NCBI RefSeq assembly: GCF_900187505.1
Contig: NZ_FYDL01000014.1
Span: 1 to 64,000, forward strand
Length of the DNA stretch: 64,000 nt
Source: Pseudomonas sp. Irchel s3h17
GTDB lineage: Bacteria; Pseudomonadota; Gammaproteobacteria; Pseudomonadales; Pseudomonadaceae
Reading direction: 5' to 3'
Below are positions 60,579 to 64,000 of the stretch, piece after piece (position 1 is the first letter of the stretch; every line of letters begins with the position of its first letter). The notes below the pieces were generated by a model. That model did no database searches and was not told the origin of the DNA. It saw only the letters and a program-made list of their open reading frames with translations. Both the position numbers and the translations under genes were made by a program.

Positions 60579-61838
60579 TTACTTGCGTTTCATCGACAGG
60601 AAGAACTCATCGTTGGTCTTGGTCTGTTTCAGCTTGTCGATCAGGAACTCGATGGCCGCCACTTCATCCATCGGATGCAGGAGCTTGCGCAGGATCCACA
60701 TGCGCTGCAACTCGTCGTCAGCCGTCAGCAACTCTTCACGGCGGGTACCGGAACGGTTGATGTTGATGGCCGGGAAGACGCGTTTTTCAGCGATACGACG
60801 ATCCAGTGGCAGCTCCATGTTGCCGGTGCCCTTGAATTCCTCGTAGATCACTTCGTCCATCTTCGAGCCGGTTTCAACCAGCGCGGTGGCGATGATGGTC
60901 AGCGAGCCGCCTTCCTCGATGTTCCGTGCAGCACCGAAGAAACGCTTTGGTTTCTCCAGGGCGTGAGCATCGACACCACCGGTCAGTACCTTGCCGGAGC
61001 TCGGGATCACGGTGTTGTAGGCACGTGCCAGACGAGTGATGGAGTCGAGCAGGATGACCACGTCTTTCTTGTGTTCAACCAGGCGCTTGGCCTTCTCGAT
61101 CACCATTTCGGCAACCTGCACGTGGCGGGTTGGCGGCTCATCGAACGTCGAGGCAACCACTTCGCCGCGCACGGTGCGCTGCATTTCCGTCACTTCTTCA
61201 GGACGTTCGTCGATCAACAGCACGATCAGATGAACTTCCGGGTTGTTACGGGTGATATTGGCTGCGATGTTCTGCAGCATGATCGTTTTACCGGCCTTTG
61301 GCGGCGCAACGATCAGACCACGCTGGCCTTTGCCGATAGGTGCGCACAGGTCGATGACACGACCGGTCAGGTCTTCCGTGGAACCGTTGCCGGCTTCCAT
61401 CTTCATGCGCACGGTCGGGAACAGCGGGGTCAGGTTCTCGAAGAGAATCTTGTTCTTCGCGTTCTCGGGACGATCGTAGTTGATCGTGTCGACCTTGAGC
61501 AGTGCGAAGTAACGCTCGCCTTCTTTCGGCGGGCGGATCTTGCCAACGATGGTGTCACCGGTGCGCAAGTTGAAACGACGGATCTGGCTTGGCGAGACGT
61601 AGATATCGTCCGGGCCGGCCAGGTAGGAAGCGTCCGAGGAGCGCAGGAAGCCGAAGCCGTCCTGGAGGATCTCCAGCACGCCATCACCGGAGATTTCCTC
61701 GCCGCTTTTCGCGTGCTTTTTGAGCAAGGAGAAAATCACGTCCTGCTTGCGCGAACGGGCCATATTTTCTATGCCCATCTGTTCGGCCAATTCGAGCAGT
61801 TCGGTAATCGGCTTTTGCTTGAGTTCAGTCAGATTCAT
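60579..61838 (-). CDS. rho: Transcription termination factor Rho
   Basis: A 419-residue Rho of full length. N-terminal helix bundle (LTELKQKPITELLELAEQMG), cold-shock-like RNA-binding domain (GVLEILQDGFGFLRS, residues 54-68) and the ATPase with P-loop APPKAGKT (178-185). It is an essential RNA helicase that ends transcription. No clear ribosome-binding site precedes the ATG, but a leader of about 190 bases holds a hairpin. Confidence 0.96.
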   Translation of the reverse strand: MNLTELKQKPITELLELAEQMGIENMARSRKQDVIFSLLKKHAKSGEEISGDGVLEILQDGFGFLRSSDASYLAGPDDIYVSPSQIRRFNLRTGDTIVGKIRPPKEGERYFALLKVDTINYDRPENAKNKILFENLTPLFPTVRMKMEAGNGSTEDLTGRVIDLCAPIGKGQRGLIVAPPKAGKTIMLQNIAANITRNNPEVHLIVLLIDERPEEVTEMQRTVRGEVVASTFDEPPTRHVQVAEMVIEKAKRLVEHKKDVVILLDSITRLARAYNTVIPSSGKVLTGGVDAHALEKPKRFFGAARNIEEGGSLTIIATALVETGSKMDEVIYEEFKGTGNMELPLDRRIAEKRVFPAININRSGTRREELLTADDELQRMWILRKLLHPMDEVAAIEFLIDKLKQTKTNDEFFLSMKRK

Positions 61839-62036
61839 ATAGGAATGACGTAATCATTTATGGAGGGGGGGAAATTAAGCTTTCGGCTTAATGAGGCCGC
61901 GCCGCGGAGAAGGCGACAGGATCGCGTACTTATTCGAAAAGGAGAGCGTCGGCGACGGCTTGCAGGGGGCACTGGAGGAACCAGTGCGGGACCGAATGTA
62001 ACACCTGAGTTTAGGAGCGTCTAGCCCTGAATAACG
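61839..62036 (-). promoter_or_regulatory. rho leader with hairpin
   Basis: The gap between rho and the trxA terminator contains ATTAAGC/GCTTAAT with loop TTTCG at 61874-61892, about 35 bases before the rho ATG. Rho genes are often autoregulated through their leader; here that is an inference from position. Confidence 0.4.
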
Positions 62037-62065
62037 AAAAAGCCCCGCAATTTACGGGGCTTTTT
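62037..62065 (-). terminator. Terminator of trxA
   Basis: AAAAGCCCCG/CGGGGCTTTT with a seven-base loop, 20 bases past the trxA stop, with T runs on both strands. Confidence 0.92.
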
Positions 62066-62086
62066 GGGTGACACTTGCAACGACGC

Positions 62087-62416
62087 TTAGATGTTGGCGT
62101 CGAGGAAGGCAGCCAGTTGCGACTTCGACAGCGCGCCGACCTTGGTGGCTTCGACGTTGCCGTTCTTGAACAGCATCAGCGTCGGGATACCACGCACGCC
62201 GTGCTTGGCCGGGGTTTCCTGGTTCTCGTCGATGTTCAGCTTGGCAACGGTCAGCTTGCCTTTGTAGGTCTCAGCGATTTCGTCCAGGACCGGAGCGATC
62301 ATCTTGCATGGACCGCACCACTCAGCCCAGTAGTCGACCAGTACAGCACCTTCGGCCTTGAGTACGTCAGCTTCGAAGCTAGCGTCGCTAACGTGTTTGA
62401 TAAGATCGCTGCTCAT
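62087..62416 (-). CDS. trxA: Thioredoxin TrxA
   Basis: A 109-residue thioredoxin with the active site WCGPC (W33-C37) and the conserved cis-proline P78 in RGIPTL. It reduces disulfides in ribonucleotide reductase, PAPS reductase and others. TGGAGA precedes the ATG. Located 5' of rho on the same strand, as in many gammaproteobacteria, but separated by a terminator. Divergent from ppx. Confidence 0.96.
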   Translation of the reverse strand: MSSDLIKHVSDASFEADVLKAEGAVLVDYWAEWCGPCKMIAPVLDEIAETYKGKLTVAKLNIDENQETPAKHGVRGIPTLMLFKNGNVEATKVGALSKSQLAAFLDANI

Positions 62417-62658
62417 GGAAGTCTCCAGGTTGTAAGCAAAAAAACGTGGCCCATCATAGCTGCCCTTCCCTCGTTCAGGAAGCCGCAGATGATTGAGCCT
62501 CGCTATGGCGGCCCATGACTTTGGGTATAGCTCAAGTCAAGTGATGGCGCGCCCCCTTGCCACAGAGGTTGCCTGGATCAAGGCATTCAGCGCTGCGCGT
62601 TGGCGGCGGCGGTTGATCGTGGCACGATGGGCGGGTTATCGACCGAGACCCCCAGACC

Positions 62659-64000
62659 ATGCCCCAATCCCAAGCCAAGAATCTGTCCCTGATCGCCGCT
62701 ATCGACCTGGGCTCCAACAGCTTTCATATGGTCGTGGCCAAAGCTCACCACAATGAAATCCGGATACTCGAGCGACTTGGCGAGAAGGTTCAACTGGCTG
62801 CCGGGATCGACGAAGAGCGCCAGCTCAGCGAAGAGTCCATGCAGCGCGGGCTCGACTGCCTGAAGCGCTTTGCCCAACTGATCAACGGTCTGCCCCAGGG
62901 TGCCGTGCGGATCGTGGGCACCAACGCCCTGCGCGAAGCACGCAACCGTGCCGAATTCATCCGCCGGGCCGAAGAAATCCTCGGCCACCCGGTAGAAGTC
63001 ATCTCCGGCCGTGAAGAAGCACGCCTGATCTACCTGGGCGTCTCCCACACGCTCGCCGACACCCCGGGCAAGCGCCTGGTGGCCGACATTGGCGGTGGCA
63101 GCACCGAGTTCATCATCGGCCAGCGCTTTGAACCGCTGCTGCGCGAGAGCCTGCAAATGGGCTGCGTGAGCTACACCCAGCGCTATTTCAAGGACGGCAA
63201 GATCACCCCGGCCCGCTACGCCCAGGCGTACACCGCGGCACGGCTGGAGATCATGAGCATCGAACATGCCCTGCACCGCCTGACCTGGGATGAAGCCATC
63301 GGTTCCTCGGGCACTATCCGCGCCATTGGCCTGGCACTGAAAGCGGGCGGCCATGGCACCGGCGAGGTCAACGCCGAAGGGCTGGCCTGGCTCAAGCGCA
63401 AGCTGTTCAAACTCGGCGACGCCGAGAAAATCGACTTTGAAGGCATCAAGCCCGACCGTCGCGCCATCTTCCCCGCCGGCCTGGCGATTCTCGAAGCGAT
63501 TTTCGACGCGCTTGAGCTGCAACGCATGGACCACTGCGAGGGCGCCCTGCGCGAAGGCGTGCTCTACGACCTGCTGGGCCGTCATCACCATGAAGACGTC
63601 CGTGAACGCACCCTGGGCTCGCTCATGGAGCGCTACCATGCCGACCTGGAGCAAGCCGCACGCGTCGAGCGCAAGGCCCTGCATGCGTTCGACCAGGTTG
63701 CAGCGGACTGGGACCTGGACGACGGTGTCTGGCGCGAATTGCTGGGCTGGGCGGCCAAGGTCCATGAAGTCGGGCTGGACATCGCTCACTACCAGTACCA
63801 CAAGCACGGCGCCTACCTGATCGAGCACTCCGACCTCGCCGGCTTCTCCCGTGAAGACCAGCTGATGCTGGCACTGCTGGTGCGCGGCCACCGCCGCAAT
63901 ATCCCCAAGGACAAGTTCGCCGAGTTCGGCGATGACGGCATCAAGCTGATTCGCCTGTGCGTGCTCTTGCGCTTTGCGATTCTGTTTCATCACATCCGTG
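62659..64000 (+). CDS. ppx: Exopolyphosphatase Ppx (3' end cut by window edge)
   Basis: The first 447 codons of a Ppx/GppA-family enzyme; the gene runs off the right end. AAIDLGSNSFHMVVAK is the phosphate-1 motif, GTNALREARNR the phosphate-binding segment and DIGGGSTEF the second phosphate motif. It degrades inorganic polyphosphate from the ends. Divergent from trxA across 242 bases that hold both promoters; no clear ribosome-binding site is seen before the ATG. About 50-65 residues are missing. Confidence 0.92.
   Translation, partial: MPQSQAKNLSLIAAIDLGSNSFHMVVAKAHHNEIRILERLGEKVQLAAGIDEERQLSEESMQRGLDCLKRFAQLINGLPQGAVRIVGTNALREARNRAEFIRRAEEILGHPVEVISGREEARLIYLGVSHTLADTPGKRLVADIGGGSTEFIIGQRFEPLLRESLQMGCVSYTQRYFKDGKITPARYAQAYTAARLEIMSIEHALHRLTWDEAIGSSGTIRAIGLALKAGGHGTGEVNAEGLAWLKRKLFKLGDAEKIDFEGIKPDRRAIFPAGLAILEAIFDALELQRMDHCEGALREGVLYDLLGRHHHEDVRERTLGSLMERYHADLEQAARVERKALHAFDQVAADWDLDDGVWRELLGWAAKVHEVGLDIAHYQYHKHGAYLIEHSDLAGFSREDQLMLALLVRGHRRNIPKDKFAEFGDDGIKLIRLCVLLRFAILFHHIR

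Overview
The window is chromosomal DNA of a fluorescent-group Pseudomonas. Three things point there: the gene orders (spuABCDEFGH next to spuI, ssuEADCBF with lsfA and an OprD-type porin, the argA to ppx core block), the strong G/C third-position bias of the genes, and the many REP/REPIN palindromes of the type found in that group. I saw no phage, insertion sequence, CRISPR array or tRNA. Almost everything is core metabolism and housekeeping. The unusual signals are small: intercistronic hairpins, repeats, a stand-alone ACT-like protein and a long palindrome.

Layout. Positions 1-5.4 kb hold small exported or accessory proteins: DUF4399, an amino-acid-type binding protein, DUF523 with a 2OG-Fe(II) oxygenase, DUF2059, an alpha/beta hydrolase and a thioredoxin-fold protein. 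At 5.5-18.8 kb a penicillin-acylase-family enzyme (HacB-like, a candidate acyl-homoserine-lactone acylase) faces the spu polyamine uptake and gamma-glutamyl catabolism operon, and spuI diverges from spuA. At 19-28.2 kb are an alpha carbonic anhydrase, a TetR regulator, the sulfonate operon ssuEADCBF, the 1-Cys peroxiredoxin LsfA and an OprD-family porin. At 28.6-37.5 kb are argA and argE, a CYTH-CHAD protein, an Lrp regulator diverging from an ACT-like protein, an orphan GspE/PilB-type ATPase, the QmcA/NfeD membrane pair and a DUF2388 protein.

At 37.7-46.9 kb is the glycine cleavage system, with gcvP split from gcvT-gcvH by an opposing DegT-family aminotransferase, followed by an iron-type transporter pair (fbpA, fbpB) with no ATPase gene nearby. 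At 47-54.2 kb is the ygfB-pepP-ubiH-ubiI operon, divergent from a ZapB-like gene, zapA, 6S RNA and ygfA, followed by a previously unlisted 48-residue membrane peptide, an EVE protein and a FliL-family protein. At 54.4-64 kb are a quinone oxidoreductase, glpT, chaC, ubiD with a co-translated iron-sulfur flavoreductase, rho, trxA, and ppx running off the right edge.

How it fits together. The spu proteins import putrescine and spermidine and feed gamma-glutamylation (SpuB, SpuI), transamination (SpuC) and hydrolysis (SpuA). Every junction from spuB to spuF carries a hairpin, which may set different protein levels along one transcript. The ssu and lsfA genes form a sulfur-limitation set. UbiI, UbiH and UbiD act in ubiquinone biosynthesis from two operons. 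Start codons were chosen from ribosome-binding sites, signal peptides and stop/start overlaps. Names based on gene order are flagged in the entries.
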